The notes under the pieces were generated by a model, which had not been told where the DNA came from, did not search any database, and saw only the letters and a list, made by a program, of their open reading frames with translations. This document shows, one piece after another, positions 1-7,894 of a stretch of 37,934 bases of DNA. A program made the translations under genes and the position numbers. The number at the start of each line of letters is the position of its first letter. The stretch's first letter is position 1. The DNA lies in contig JAFGHK010000098.1 of assembly GCA_016930185.1 (NCBI GenBank), forward strand, positions 1 through 37,934. The letters are read 5' to 3'. Origin of the DNA: Dehalococcoidales bacterium. Its GTDB lineage: Bacteria; Chloroflexota; Dehalococcoidia; Dehalococcoidales; RBG-16-60-22.

Positions 1-381
1 ACGGAGAAGGTCAAGCTGGAGGACGCCGACATCATCGTTTCCGGGGGGCGGGGACTGGGTAAACCCGAGAATTTCAAGCTCCTCCAGGAGCTGGCTGATG
101 TCTTGGGTGCGGCTCTAGGGTCAAGTCGGGCGGCGGTGGACGAGGGGTGGATTCCCTACAGCCACCAGGTCGGTCAGACCGGCAAGACCGTCTGCCCCAA
201 GCTTTATGTCGCCTGCGGCATCTCCGGCGCTATCCAGCACCTCGCCGGCATGCAGACCTCCGACTGCATTGTTGCCATCAATGATAACCCGGACGCCCCT
301 ATCTTCCAGGTCGCCCACTACGGCATCGTCGGCGACTTATTTCAAGTAGTCCCCCTGATTATTAAAAAGCTCAAGGGATAA
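1..381 (+). CDS. etfA: Electron transfer flavoprotein alpha subunit, C-terminal part
   Basis: The frame is open from the first base, so the gene begins outside the window; about 126 residues are visible. They form the FAD-binding domain of ETF-alpha. The motifs [20 protein letters not shown] and [18 protein letters not shown], followed by [15 protein letters not shown], are the conserved FAD-contacting segments of the family. ETF passes electrons from acyl-CoA or related dehydrogenases to a quinone reductase or, in bifurcating forms, to ferredoxin. In the family the etfB partner is normally adjacent, so it is probably just upstream. The track ATG at 103 is internal. The family assignment is secure; whether this is a bifurcating ETF cannot be told from this part. 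Confidence 0.95.
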   Translation, partial: TEKVKLEDADIIVSGGRGLGKPENFKLLQELADVLGAALGSSRAAVDEGWIPYSHQVGQTGKTVCPKLYVACGISGAIQHLAGMQTSDCIVAINDNPDAPIFQVAHYGIVGDLFQVVPLIIKKLKG

Positions 382-394
382 AATCTCCCCCCTT

Positions 395-424
395 TTGCCC
401 CTTCACTCTCAAACGTGTTATAAT
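395..424 (+). promoter_or_regulatory. Possible sigma70 promoter for the FKBP gene
   Basis: TTGCCC and a perfect TATAAT are separated by 18 bases in the 204-base gap between etfA and the FKBP gene. This would give a leader of about 155 nt. The rest of the gap is AT-rich and shows no convincing hairpin or second gene. The -35 box is weak. Confidence 0.4.
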
Positions 425-585
425 ACAGAAAACTGGATAAAAACTGTTCTCGTTTCACCTCTTGGTCAAATCTGCTTCTGGCCAATCTTGCGTAAAAAAT
501 CCCCGAGATTTCTCCCCGTTTTAAGCTAGGGTTAGTTTTTATCTTTTACAGCCCATTTCCCGGTTGAAAGAGAAAGGAGAATATC

Positions 586-1014
586 ATGGCTAAAGTAAAA
601 AACGGCGACTCCGTGAAAGTCAATTACACCGGCAAGCTTGAGGACGGCACGGTGTTCGATACTTCGGATAATAAAGAACCGCTGGAATTCAAGGTCGGCG
701 AAGGTAAATTAATCAAGGGCTTCGAGGCAGCCGTCGTCGGCATGGAGCCCGGCGAAGAGAAGACCGTTCAGATACCCGCGAATGAAGCCTACGGCCCGCA
801 CCATCCGGAAATGATAATGGTAATCGACCGCAAGGAAGTCCCCGATACCATTACTCCCAAGGTCGACCAGATGCTTCAGGTGCGCCAGAAGGACGGCACC
901 TCTTTCGCCGTTAAAGTCACCGATGTATCGGAAAAAAGCCTTACACTGGACGCCAATCACCCGCTGGCGGGTAAAGACCTCACCTTCGATATCAAGCTCG
1001 CCGAGATTGCCTGA
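586..1014 (+). CDS. FKBP-type peptidyl-prolyl isomerase, SlyD-like
   Basis: A 142-residue protein with the FKBP opening VNYTGKLEDGTVFDTS, the EPLEFKVGEGKLIKGFE core and the VGMEPGEEKTVQIPANEAYG segment. It then has an inserted-in-flap region (about residues 75-120) and the closing HPLAGKDLTFDIKL strand, an arrangement typical of the SlyD subfamily. It catalyses proline cis-trans isomerisation and acts as a cytoplasmic folding helper; no signal peptide is seen. The metal-binding His/Cys-rich tail of E. coli SlyD is absent, as in many short SlyD homologues. AAAGGAGAA lies a good distance upstream of the ATG. The gene appears monocistronic or the first gene of the group leading to rpmF. Confidence 0.95.
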   Translation: MAKVKNGDSVKVNYTGKLEDGTVFDTSDNKEPLEFKVGEGKLIKGFEAAVVGMEPGEEKTVQIPANEAYGPHHPEMIMVIDRKEVPDTITPKVDQMLQVRQKDGTSFAVKVTDVSEKSLTLDANHPLAGKDLTFDIKLAEIA

Positions 1015-1097
1015 TTCGGAGACGCGCCCGGTCACCTTACTTTCTTGATGGAATCGCCTGATTTCCCATATAATATTTAGCTGGGAGGTGAGGCGGG

Positions 1098-1607
1098 ATG
1101 GATATGAATGTATCCCAGTTGCTACGCGACCCCATCGGGTCGACCCGCGACTTCAAGATAGATACGCTAATCGATATCACGAGCGACGGGAAAAGCCACA
1201 AAATCCAGGGCGAGTGCCATATGCTGCGCACGCAGCGCAGTATCCTTGTCAAATGCCTGCTGAACACGGAAATCGAACTCTCCTGCAACCGCTGTCTTGG
1301 CAAATTTCTCCAGCCTCTGAAAATCAAGTTCGAAGAGGAATTTTTCCCCACCATGGACGCATTAAGCGGCGCACCGGTATCCCTGCCGGAAGACTCCGGC
1401 GCCTTCACCATTGATGAGCAGCATACCCTCGACCTTACCGAGGCCGTACGCCAGTACGCACTGCTTGCCATCCCGATGAAGGCCCTCTGCAAAAAGGACT
1501 GCGCCGGCCTGTGCCCTACCTGCGGCAAAAACCTCAATGAAGGCGACTGTGATTGCCCGAAGCAAAAAACCGACCCCCGCTGGTCAAAGCTGGCGGAACT
1601 GGATTAA
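1098..1607 (+). CDS. DUF177/YceD family protein, large ribosomal RNA assembly
   Basis: A 169-residue protein of the DUF177 (YceD) family, whose members are typically encoded directly before rpmF and are linked to 23S rRNA accumulation. The family signature CNRCLGKF sits near residue 55. A C-terminal Cys cluster CKKDCAGLCPTCGKNLNEG, followed by a further Cys pair, probably binds zinc, as is usual in Gram-positive-type DUF177 proteins. GGAGGTG precedes the ATG at a normal distance. It lies 37 bases upstream of rpmF, matching the conserved yceD-rpmF-fab gene order. The molecular activity is not established from sequence. Confidence 0.9.
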   Translation: MDMNVSQLLRDPIGSTRDFKIDTLIDITSDGKSHKIQGECHMLRTQRSILVKCLLNTEIELSCNRCLGKFLQPLKIKFEEEFFPTMDALSGAPVSLPEDSGAFTIDEQHTLDLTEAVRQYALLAIPMKALCKKDCAGLCPTCGKNLNEGDCDCPKQKTDPRWSKLAELD

Positions 1608-1644
1608 TCTCTGGTAAAATAAGAGCAAAAGAACGGAGTTAGAT

Positions 1645-1857
1645 ATGGGAGCACAACCTAAACGAAAGAAAAGCAAGTCACGCGCCATGCAAAGGCTAAG
1701 TCATGCCGCTGTAAAGCCGCCGGCGCTGGTGGAATGTCCGCAGTGCCACGCCATGATACGGCCCCACCACGCCTGCCCTACCTGCGGTAACTATAACGGG
1801 CTGCCTATTATAGAGATAAAAGAAAAAAAGAAGAAACCGGAAGCCCCCGCCTCATAA
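1645..1857 (+). CDS. rpmF: 50S ribosomal protein L32
   Basis: A 70-residue basic protein starting MGAQPKRKKSKSRAMQR, a close variant of the bL32 N-terminus. It carries a four-cysteine zinc ribbon made of CPQCHAMIRPHHACPTCG. The Cys4 form means it is the zinc-binding version rather than the Cys-free paralogue made under zinc limitation. GGAG lies 7 bases upstream of the ATG. The tail is Lys-rich. Its position after DUF177 and before fabD is the classic bacterial order linking ribosome assembly with fatty acid synthesis. Confidence 0.97.
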   Translation: MGAQPKRKKSKSRAMQRLSHAAVKPPALVECPQCHAMIRPHHACPTCGNYNGLPIIEIKEKKKKPEAPAS

Positions 1858-1865
1858 ACATTCCG

Positions 1866-1928
1866 GAAAACGGGCGCCCTCCAGCATTATTTCCTTATAC
1901 ACAGGCATAAAGAAGGCGCCTTTTCACT
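1866..1928 (+). terminator. Possible hairpin between rpmF and fabD
   Basis: GAAAA..GGCGCC at 1866-1878 can pair with GGCGCCTTTTC at 1915-1925 across a loop of about 36 bases, followed by a short T-rich stretch. The right arm also contains the 10-bp palindrome AAGGCGCCTT. It could attenuate rpmF transcription before fabD, but the loop is long and the T-run poor. Confidence 0.3.
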
Positions 1929-1952
1929 TTGGAAAGGATAAAACAAAACCAG

Positions 1953-2876
1953 ATGACGCCAACAGCCTGGGTCTTTCCGGGTCAGGGCTCGCAGTCCGTG
2001 GGCATGTGCCGCGACCTCTACGACAACGTAAAATCGGCCAGAGATGCCTTTGAAACAGCGGATAAAGCCCTGGGGTTCACCATCTCCAGATTATGTTTTG
2101 AAGGCCCGGAGGATGAACTCCGCCAGACCATCAACGCCCAGCCGGCCCTGGTGGTTGCAGAATATGCCTGCCTGGAGGCCGCCAGGGAAATCATCGGGAA
2201 CAAACTGGCCTCACCGTCATTTTTAGCCGGACACAGCCTTGGAGAATATACGGCGCTGGCGGTAGCCGGGGTGCTCGATTTTAGAACCGCTGTCCGTTTA
2301 GCCCGCGAGCGAGGTCGGCTTATGCATGAAGCCGGACAGAAACGGGCGGGGTCAATGTCCGCCGTCATCGGTCTGGATGAAGCTAAACTTACCGAAATCT
2401 GCCGTAAAACCGACGTTATTATGGCCAACGTCAACTGCCCGGGTCAAATTGTCATCAGCGGCGCCGCCAAAAATATAGCCATAGCCAATGAAATGGCTAC
2501 CGCCGCCGGGGCTAAACGCGCCATCACCCTCCAGGTCAGCGGCGCTTTTCATTCCCCGCTGATGCAGCCGGCGGTTGATAATATGGTAAAATACCTGGAT
2601 GCCACCACCTTTAAAACCCCGGAAATCCCGGTAATCGGCAACGTCACCGCTTTGCCCCTCGCCACCCCGGAAGCGGTGAAAGACGAGCTTAAAAGGCAGT
2701 TGTTAAGCCCCGTGCTGTGGCAGCGCGGAGTCGAATACATGATAAAGCAGGGCGTGACCACGTTTATCGAAATCGGGCCGGGCAAAGTGCTGACCGGCCT
2801 TATTAAACGCATAAATAACGAGGTTGCCACACAAAACATCGGCGATTTATCAGCCATAAAAAGTCTGTCATCCTGA
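1953..2876 (+). CDS. fabD: Malonyl-CoA:ACP transacylase
   Basis: Transfers malonate from CoA to acyl carrier protein, feeding fatty acid elongation in the cytoplasm. The N-terminal VFPGQGSQ, the nucleophile elbow GHSLGEY (Ser about residue 95) and the QVSGAFHSPLM segment with the catalytic His are all present, and the length of 307 residues is normal. The track starts at a TTG at 1929, but that codon sits inside the GGAAAGGA ribosome-binding site. The ATG at 1953 gives the usual short N-terminus before VFPGQG, so I prefer it, although the spacing (about 14) is long. The last residues and stop codon lie inside the repeat element that follows. No acpP or fabF is adjacent. Confidence 0.95.
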   Translation: MTPTAWVFPGQGSQSVGMCRDLYDNVKSARDAFETADKALGFTISRLCFEGPEDELRQTINAQPALVVAEYACLEAAREIIGNKLASPSFLAGHSLGEYTALAVAGVLDFRTAVRLARERGRLMHEAGQKRAGSMSAVIGLDEAKLTEICRKTDVIMANVNCPGQIVISGAAKNIAIANEMATAAGAKRAITLQVSGAFHSPLMQPAVDNMVKYLDATTFKTPEIPVIGNVTALPLATPEAVKDELKRQLLSPVLWQRGVEYMIKQGVTTFIEIGPGKVLTGLIKRINNEVATQNIGDLSAIKSLSS

Positions 2877-2968
2877 CCCTTGAGCAAAGCGAAGGGGAAG
2901 GATATCGGGGCGGCAGGGGTTCGTATTACCCCACCCCGGAATTCTTCGCTTCACTCAGAATGACAGGA
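2866..2968 (+). repeat. REP-like imperfect inverted repeat between fabD and fabG
   Basis: The left arm starts TGTCATCCTGA and contains GAGCAAAGCGAAG; the right arm, read on the other strand, is TGTCATTCTGAGTGAAGCGA followed by AGAATTCCGGGG. The arms are therefore two divergent inverted copies of one unit (TGTCATYCTGA, GAG, AAGCGAAG, CGGGG) flanking a GC-rich centre. Folded as RNA this gives a long imperfect stem. The left arm overlaps the fabD 3' end and supplies its stop codon. Similar TGTCATTCTGAG..GAAGCGAAGAAT units are, as I recall, widespread intergenic repeats in some bacterial genomes; that last point is from memory. Confidence 0.65.
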
Positions 2969-2990
2969 AAAGAAATATAGGGGGTATGAT

Positions 2991-3740
2991 ATGGACCTCT
3001 CGAATAAAGTTGCCGTTGTAACCGGCAGTGCGCGGGGAATAGGACGGGCGATATCCCTGAAGCTGGCGGGTGCCGGCGCGGATATCGTGGTTAACGATAT
3101 ACCGTCGGCCGCCGAAGCGCTGGAAAGCACCGCCAATGAAATCAGGGCGTTGAAGCGGAAAGCCCTGGCGGTCACCGCTGACGTCAGCTCATCCCCGGAT
3201 GTCGCCCGACTTATCGACATCGCCGCCAAGAAAATGGGCAGCGTCGATATCCTGGTCAATAACGCCGGCGTCACCCGCGACCAGATTGTAATGCGCATGA
3301 CCGACGAGGACTGGGATACCGTCCTTAATATCGACCTCAAGAGCGCTTTTCTCTGTGCGCGCGCCGCCCTGCGGCACATGATAAAGCGGCGCTGGGGAAG
3401 AATCGTCAGCATCGCCAGCGTAGTGGGCATGATGGGCAATGCAGGGCAGGCCAATTACGCCGCGGCCAAGGCGGGAATTATGGGCCTGACCAGGTCCATC
3501 GCCAAAGAGGTGGGGTCGCGGGGCATCACCGCCAACGCCATTGCCCCCGGCTTTATCGAGACCAAGATGACGGAACAGCTTGATGAAAAACACCGCCAGA
3601 TATTGATGCAGCGTATCCCCCTGGGCAGTATCGGCACTCCGGAAGACGTGGCCGAGGCAGTGGCCTTCCTGGCCTCCGAAGAGGCAAAGTATATCACCGG
3701 TCAGGTGCTGGGGGTTGACGGGGGGATGAGTTTAGGCTAA
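2991..3740 (+). CDS. fabG: 3-oxoacyl-ACP reductase
   Basis: A 249-residue short-chain dehydrogenase that reduces 3-oxoacyl-ACP with NADPH in fatty acid elongation. The cofactor motif TGSARGIG (residues 11-18), NNAG (90-93), and the catalytic Ser143, Tyr156 and Lys160 in YAAAK are all in place. The protein ends in the FabG-typical VLGVDGGMSLG. A purine-rich AGGGGG precedes the ATG. It follows fabD on the same strand but across a 114-base gap occupied by a repeat element, and it is followed at once by a terminator. The usual acpP neighbour is missing, so ACP must be encoded elsewhere. Confidence 0.95.
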   Translation: MDLSNKVAVVTGSARGIGRAISLKLAGAGADIVVNDIPSAAEALESTANEIRALKRKALAVTADVSSSPDVARLIDIAAKKMGSVDILVNNAGVTRDQIVMRMTDEDWDTVLNIDLKSAFLCARAALRHMIKRRWGRIVSIASVVGMMGNAGQANYAAAKAGIMGLTRSIAKEVGSRGITANAIAPGFIETKMTEQLDEKHRQILMQRIPLGSIGTPEDVAEAVAFLASEEAKYITGQVLGVDGGMSLG

Positions 3741-3743
3741 TTA

Positions 3744-3777
3744 CGGGAAAATATCCTTAAGTTATTTCCCGCTTTTT
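3744..3777 (+). terminator. Rho-independent terminator after fabG
   Basis: CGGGAAA at 3744-3750 and TTTCCCG at 3765-3771 form a 7-bp stem with a 14-base loop, followed directly by CTTTTT. It overlaps the 3' end of the convergent phosphoribosyltransferase gene. Confidence 0.7.
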
Positions 3778-4467
3778 CTCCGGTAATTTAATGTTGCCGC
3801 CGCGGCGCCTCATGCGCCATTCCTTGAGACAGGTAAGTACCTCGCTGTCGGTGATATCGTACCAGTAACGGTAGTAGTCGGCTATATAAAAAACGGGCCC
3901 GCTGGCGACCACGCAGGTGACTACTCTATCGGCGACCTTACGGACTTCCTCGATTATGTGTTCCGGCCCCACCGGCACGGCGGCGATGATTGTCTCCGGT
4001 CGGCGTCGGCGCAACGATTCTACGGCCGCCCTCATGGTATAGCCGGAAGCCAGGCCGTCATCCACGATTACCACCGTCCTGCCGGCGATGGAAAGCGGCG
4101 GGCGGTCTTTATGATAGAGCAGGCTCCGCTGCTTGATATTCACCCGCACCTGGCTTACCTGGTAGTTGATTTGCTGCCGGGTCAGGCCAGTCTTCTTGAC
4201 CAGTTCTTCGTTCAGAATCAGCGTGCCGTCGTCGGTGACGGAGCCGAACCCGCCTTCAGGGCTAAGGGGGAGGGGGATTTTCCTCGAGATTACGATATCG
4301 AAGTCGGCACCGACAGCCAGGGCGACCCCCAACGCCACGGCGACACCTCCGTTGGGAATCCCCAGCACGACCACGGACTTGCCGGCGTATTCCTTGAGTT
4401 TTTCCGCGAGCTGGCGCCCGGCGTCGTAGCGGTTTTCAAAAACAGGCTCGATATTGGAGTGGCGCAC
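3757..4467 (-). CDS. Predicted phosphoribosyltransferase (COG1926-like)
   Basis: About 236 residues with a type I phosphoribosyltransferase fold. The PRPP loop is TVVIVDDGLASGYTM, and an early VLGIPNGGVAVA loop with FDIVISRKIPLP matches the uncharacterised PRTase family often annotated as COG1926. The acceptor base is not predictable from sequence. It lies 26 bases after ade in the hpt-ade group, which suggests a salvage role. The track GTG at 4473 is only two bases from AAGGGGG; the second GTG at 4467 has correct spacing and is preferred. The 3' end overlaps the fabG terminator. Confidence 0.85.
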   Translation of the reverse strand: MRHSNIEPVFENRYDAGRQLAEKLKEYAGKSVVVLGIPNGGVAVALGVALAVGADFDIVISRKIPLPLSPEGGFGSVTDDGTLILNEELVKKTGLTRQQINYQVSQVRVNIKQRSLLYHKDRPPLSIAGRTVVIVDDGLASGYTMRAAVESLRRRRPETIIAAVPVGPEHIIEEVRKVADRVVTCVVASGPVFYIADYYRYWYDITDSEVLTCLKEWRMRRRGGNIKLPEKKREIT

Positions 4468-4493
4468 GGGCACAGCCCCCTTCTATTTTTTTA

Positions 4494-6194
4494 TTAAATC
4501 AGCTTGAATTCGTTTACATCCACCAGGCCGAGGTCGGTCAGCCGCAGTTCTGGAATCACCGGCAGCGCCAGGAAAGAGAGCGTGGCGAAGGGCGCGGGTA
4601 GTCTGCACCCCAGTTCGCGGGCTATATCCTGCATTTTGTCCAGTCCAGCGACCGCCTTTTCCAGGGGCTCCTCGGATAGAAGTCCGGCGATGGGTGTGGC
4701 CAGGCTGCCCAGGACTTTGCCCCCCGCAGCCACCGCGATGCCCCCGTGTATGCGCTCCATCTCGTTAACGACGGCGTAAATATCCTCGTCGCTGGCGCCC
4801 ACGGCAACGATATTGTGCGAATCGTGGGCGGTTGATGACGCTAAAGCACCCTTTTTAAGACCGAAGCCGGTCACCAGCCCAAGTCCGATATTGCCGGTAG
4901 CCTTATGCCTCTCCACCACCGCCGCCTTCAAAATGTCGCGGCCGGTGTCCGGCTGGATAAACCCATCTTTTGCAATGACTTTCACCGACTTCTTGCGGGT
5001 GACTATCTGGCCGGGAATAATCTCGATAGCGAAAGCCTGCTCGCCTTTAGCCTTGAGTTTCAGGTCATTCACTGTAAACGGCTTAATATTAACCGTCCGA
5101 TTAAGCTGGTTAGCGGGGGCTTTGGGGAGGCTGAACAGGGGACTGCCGTTTTCAGCCACTTTTTTCCCGCGGTAATAGACGTCTTTCACTTCAAATGTTT
5201 TTAAATTATCCAGGATAATAAAATTGGCGTGGTAGCCGGGGGCCACCGCGCCCAGTCCGTCCAGCCGGAAATAGGTAGCCGTGTTGATGGTAGCCAGCTG
5301 GATGGCCCGCACGGGGTCGAGGCCGAGTCGAATCGCCTTGCGCACCACGGCGTCGATATCGCCGTCATGCAGGATGTCCTCGGCATGGCGGTCGTCCACC
5401 ACGAACACACAGCGCGGATAGGTCTTGTCCGTCACCAGGGGCAATAGCGCCTCCAGGTTCTTTTCCGAGGAGCCTTCACGAATCATCAGGTACATACCGC
5501 GCCGCAGCTTTTCCTCCCCCTCGTCCAGGGCCACCGACTCGTGGTCGGAGTGCATACCCGCGGCAATATAGGCATTGAGGTCTTTGCCCCGTACGCCCGG
5601 GGCATGGCCGTCGATTATCTTGCCCCTGGCCGACTCTATTTTGGCCAGCATGGTGTCATCGCCGAAGAGCACGCCGGGGTAGTTCATGACCTCGCCCAGC
5701 CCGATGCATTCCTTGAACTTAAGAATTTTCTTAATATCCTCCGGTGTAATGTTCGCCCCGGAGGTCTCCAGGTGCGTGGCCGGCACGCAGGACGGGGCCA
5801 TCAGGAACAAATCGAAAGGTAAAAGACGGGCATAGTCGAGGACATATTTAATACCCTCGATACCGCAGACGTTGGTAATCTCATGAAGGTCGGTCACGAT
5901 GGCCGACGTGCCGTGGGGCACCACCGCACGGGCATACTGCCCGACATCCAGCATGGAGCTTTCCAGGTGGACGTGCCCGTTAATCAGACCGGGGGCAAGG
6001 TATTTACCTTTCAAATCGATGATTTCCTTCGCCTGCTTGTAGTCGCCGACGCCGGCCACTAGGCCATCATAAACGGCGACATTAGCGGTCTCGACCTCCC
6101 CGTTGCAGGTATTGACCACCTTGGCATTGGCCAGAATCAGGTCGGCGGGAGATTCGCCTTTAGCCACGGAGATTAATCGTTTTAAATTATCCAA
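4494..6194 (-). CDS. ade: Adenine deaminase
   Basis: A 566-residue amidohydrolase that converts adenine to hypoxanthine and ammonia. Visible motifs are PGLINGHVHLESSML with the metal-binding HxH, PHGTSAIVTDLHEI, IDGHAPGV, MHSDHES and VVDDRHAEDI, all typical of the Ade family. The C-terminal domain carries AHDSHNIVAVG and ends RLTDLGLVDV. The length is normal. The start is a TTG preceded by GGAGGA located within the last codons of hpt, so translation is probably coupled to hpt (2 bases between genes). Together they form a salvage route: adenine to hypoxanthine here, then to IMP by Hpt. Confidence 0.95.
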   Translation of the reverse strand: MDNLKRLISVAKGESPADLILANAKVVNTCNGEVETANVAVYDGLVAGVGDYKQAKEIIDLKGKYLAPGLINGHVHLESSMLDVGQYARAVVPHGTSAIVTDLHEITNVCGIEGIKYVLDYARLLPFDLFLMAPSCVPATHLETSGANITPEDIKKILKFKECIGLGEVMNYPGVLFGDDTMLAKIESARGKIIDGHAPGVRGKDLNAYIAAGMHSDHESVALDEGEEKLRRGMYLMIREGSSEKNLEALLPLVTDKTYPRCVFVVDDRHAEDILHDGDIDAVVRKAIRLGLDPVRAIQLATINTATYFRLDGLGAVAPGYHANFIILDNLKTFEVKDVYYRGKKVAENGSPLFSLPKAPANQLNRTVNIKPFTVNDLKLKAKGEQAFAIEIIPGQIVTRKKSVKVIAKDGFIQPDTGRDILKAAVVERHKATGNIGLGLVTGFGLKKGALASSTAHDSHNIVAVGASDEDIYAVVNEMERIHGGIAVAAGGKVLGSLATPIAGLLSEEPLEKAVAGLDKMQDIARELGCRLPAPFATLSFLALPVIPELRLTDLGLVDVNEFKLI

Positions 6195-6196
6195 AT

Positions 6197-6724
6197 CTAT
6201 TCCTCCAGCACACAGATATCGGGCAGGTTGCGGTACTTCTGGTCGCAGTCCAGCCCGTAGCCCACCAGGAATTTATCCGGCACCGTAAGCCCGAGGTAGT
6301 CGATTTTCAGTGGTATGCGTCGACGTGATGGTTTGTCCGTCAAAGCACACAGTTTCAATGACGCCGGTTTTTTCTTTTTCAGGTAGTCGAGGAGAGAAGC
6401 CAGCGAGGTGCCCGTATCTATAATGTCTTCCACCACCAGCACGTGCCTGTCCTTAATATCCATCTCCAGCCCCTGTACCATTTTTACATTGCCGGAGGTC
6501 TCCCGCCCGCTGCTATAGCTGGATAATCGTACGAACTCAATTTCCAGGGGGAAATCAAGCCGGCGGACGAGGTCGGACATAAACACGAAGACCCCCTTAA
6601 GGATACCGAGCAGGAGGGGGTTTTTATCATGATAGTCGCGCGTAATATCGGCAGCCAGCTTATCAACAGTGGATTTTAACTCCGCCCGTGATACCAGCAC
6701 CTTTAGCCCGGCTTGAGAACTCAT
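6197..6724 (-). CDS. hpt: Hypoxanthine-guanine phosphoribosyltransferase
   Basis: A 175-residue enzyme joining hypoxanthine or guanine to PRPP. The PRPP motif VLVVEDIIDTGTSL, the early PLLLGILKGVFVFMSDLVRR segment and the C-terminal DYLGLTVPDKFLVGYGLD loop are typical of bacterial Hpt. The N-terminus aligns with the family when the ATG at 6724 is used. No ribosome-binding site precedes it; instead a TATAAT lies about 10 bases upstream, implying a nearly leaderless mRNA. It is the first gene of hpt-ade-PRTase. Confidence 0.95.
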   Translation of the reverse strand: MSSQAGLKVLVSRAELKSTVDKLAADITRDYHDKNPLLLGILKGVFVFMSDLVRRLDFPLEIEFVRLSSYSSGRETSGNVKMVQGLEMDIKDRHVLVVEDIIDTGTSLASLLDYLKKKKPASLKLCALTDKPSRRRIPLKIDYLGLTVPDKFLVGYGLDCDQKYRNLPDICVLEE

Positions 6725-6734
6725 CTACATTAAA

Positions 6735-6764
6735 ATTATAGACTTAACGGCGAAGCATGTTCAA
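6735..6764 (-). promoter_or_regulatory. Promoter of the hpt-ade operon, nearly leaderless
   Basis: On the minus strand TTGAAC and a perfect TATAAT are 18 bases apart. Initiation about 7 bases past the -10 box would fall 3-5 bases before the hpt ATG, leaving no room for a ribosome-binding site. Confidence 0.6.
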
Positions 6765-6814
6765 GCCGACTGCATAAGTCCGGTCATAAAAAATAGCTTT
6801 TTAATACATTCAGG

Positions 6815-7834
6815 TCAGGGATTCTGCATTGGCTTTGGCTTCCTCTTTTTCGCCCATTTTTCATAGCGCCGCCAGACGCGGAACCAGACACGCGAGATAG
6901 AGTCTATAGCGTCGGCAAGGGCGGCGGTGCTTACCTCGTGTAGCGAGAAATCCGGGGCCAGGGTTTTCCAGTTTTGAGTGGTCACGTTATCAGGGCCGTA
7001 CCCCGGAGGGAAGAAACGGTAAGAAATAAGATACGAATTATGGCAAATGGCATTCATAAAATCCCAGACGTTTTTATTACCTGTGCCGAAGGAATGCTTG
7101 TATTTTCTGGTGTCTAGCTCATCGGCAACAGCTTTAAGGAACGAATTCTTATAAGACTCATCATCGGTCAAATCTTTGGCAGGCTTAGGGTAGCCTTTAG
7201 TATCATACAGAAAGCGGGTCTCTTGCTCATTGAGGCGATAGTATTTTCTTATTTCATCGTCCCAGACTTTTTCCAGCTTGCCGTGGATATCTTTCCCATC
7301 AGAAAACGGGCGGGCATCGCAGTGGACGGGAACATGGGCATCGGCGACATAGTGACTCAACATGAATAACCACAATGCTACCTGGTTATCTGTCGGCGAT
7401 ACCGGCGAGCCCTTTTCCTCATTTTCCTGTACCTTTAGCTGGTCAATCACCGCTTCGGCTAGTGACTCACAACGGTCGGGAAGGTTATCATTCGGGTCGG
7501 TTACCCTGAAAGCCTGCCCTCTGACCGGAGAATCCTTGCCATACTTGAAGATAAGGTATTCTTTCGGTAACTTTTTTCTTTCTCCCGGAAGAATGGAATC
7601 TTTTTTCGGCGGGACTTTATCGTCCGGGGCCAATTTAAGCACATGCTTATCGGCCATGTCCCTGATTAGACTATCGGGGAACCAAGCCCCCTGCGTAACC
7701 TTATCCTTGTGTTCCATGAACCATTTTTTCAGGCTCACGGCGTGCTTCTGGTCGTTCTTGCCAAGGTCCTGCTTTTTGTCATCCAGCCTTTTTATAGCCA
7801 TGAAGGCCAGCCAGGCGTGAGAGAATTTTTTCAT
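6815..7834 (-). CDS. S1/P1-nuclease or zinc-phospholipase-C-like protein
   Basis: A 339-residue protein that resembles the S1/P1 nuclease and zinc-dependent phospholipase C superfamily. It has HAWLAFMA at the N-terminus, GAWFPDSLI (about 49-57), the metal-site helix HYVADAHVPVHCD (161-173) and HGKLEKVWDDEI (184-195), which parallel the zinc ligands of that fold. The track start at 7966 lies inside a terminator hairpin; the ATG at 7834 has a perfect GAGGAGGTGGG and its own promoter, so it is the real start. No signal peptide is visible, unusual for a family that is mostly secreted. The DNA is clearly more AT-rich than its neighbours. The substrate is unknown. Confidence 0.7.
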   Translation of the reverse strand: MKKFSHAWLAFMAIKRLDDKKQDLGKNDQKHAVSLKKWFMEHKDKVTQGAWFPDSLIRDMADKHVLKLAPDDKVPPKKDSILPGERKKLPKEYLIFKYGKDSPVRGQAFRVTDPNDNLPDRCESLAEAVIDQLKVQENEEKGSPVSPTDNQVALWLFMLSHYVADAHVPVHCDARPFSDGKDIHGKLEKVWDDEIRKYYRLNEQETRFLYDTKGYPKPAKDLTDDESYKNSFLKAVADELDTRKYKHSFGTGNKNVWDFMNAICHNSYLISYRFFPPGYGPDNVTTQNWKTLAPDFSLHEVSTAALADAIDSISRVWFRVWRRYEKWAKKRKPKPMQNP

Positions 7835-7865
7835 CGTTCCCACCTCCTCAAGTACTGCGGCAAAA

Positions 7866-7894
7866 AGTTTATATCTATTACGGTTATTTGTCAA
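7866..7894 (-). promoter_or_regulatory. Promoter of the S1/P1-like gene with overlapping palindrome
   Basis: A perfect TTGACA, 17-base spacer and TAAACT (with an overlapping TATAAA) sit upstream of the ATG at 7834. TGTCAATGACA, an 11-base inverted repeat at 7889-7899, overlaps the -35 box and could be an operator. The adjacent TTGAGGACAATTGAG contains a short direct repeat. Confidence 0.6.

Noticed and set aside
1913-1922. AAGGCGCCTT as an operator of a fatty-acid regulator
   Set aside because: It does not resemble the FapR or FabT sites I know, and is better explained as part of a weak hairpin.
1929-1952. TTG start for fabD at 1929
   Set aside because: The codon overlaps the purine-rich ribosome-binding site and adds residues not seen in FabD proteins.
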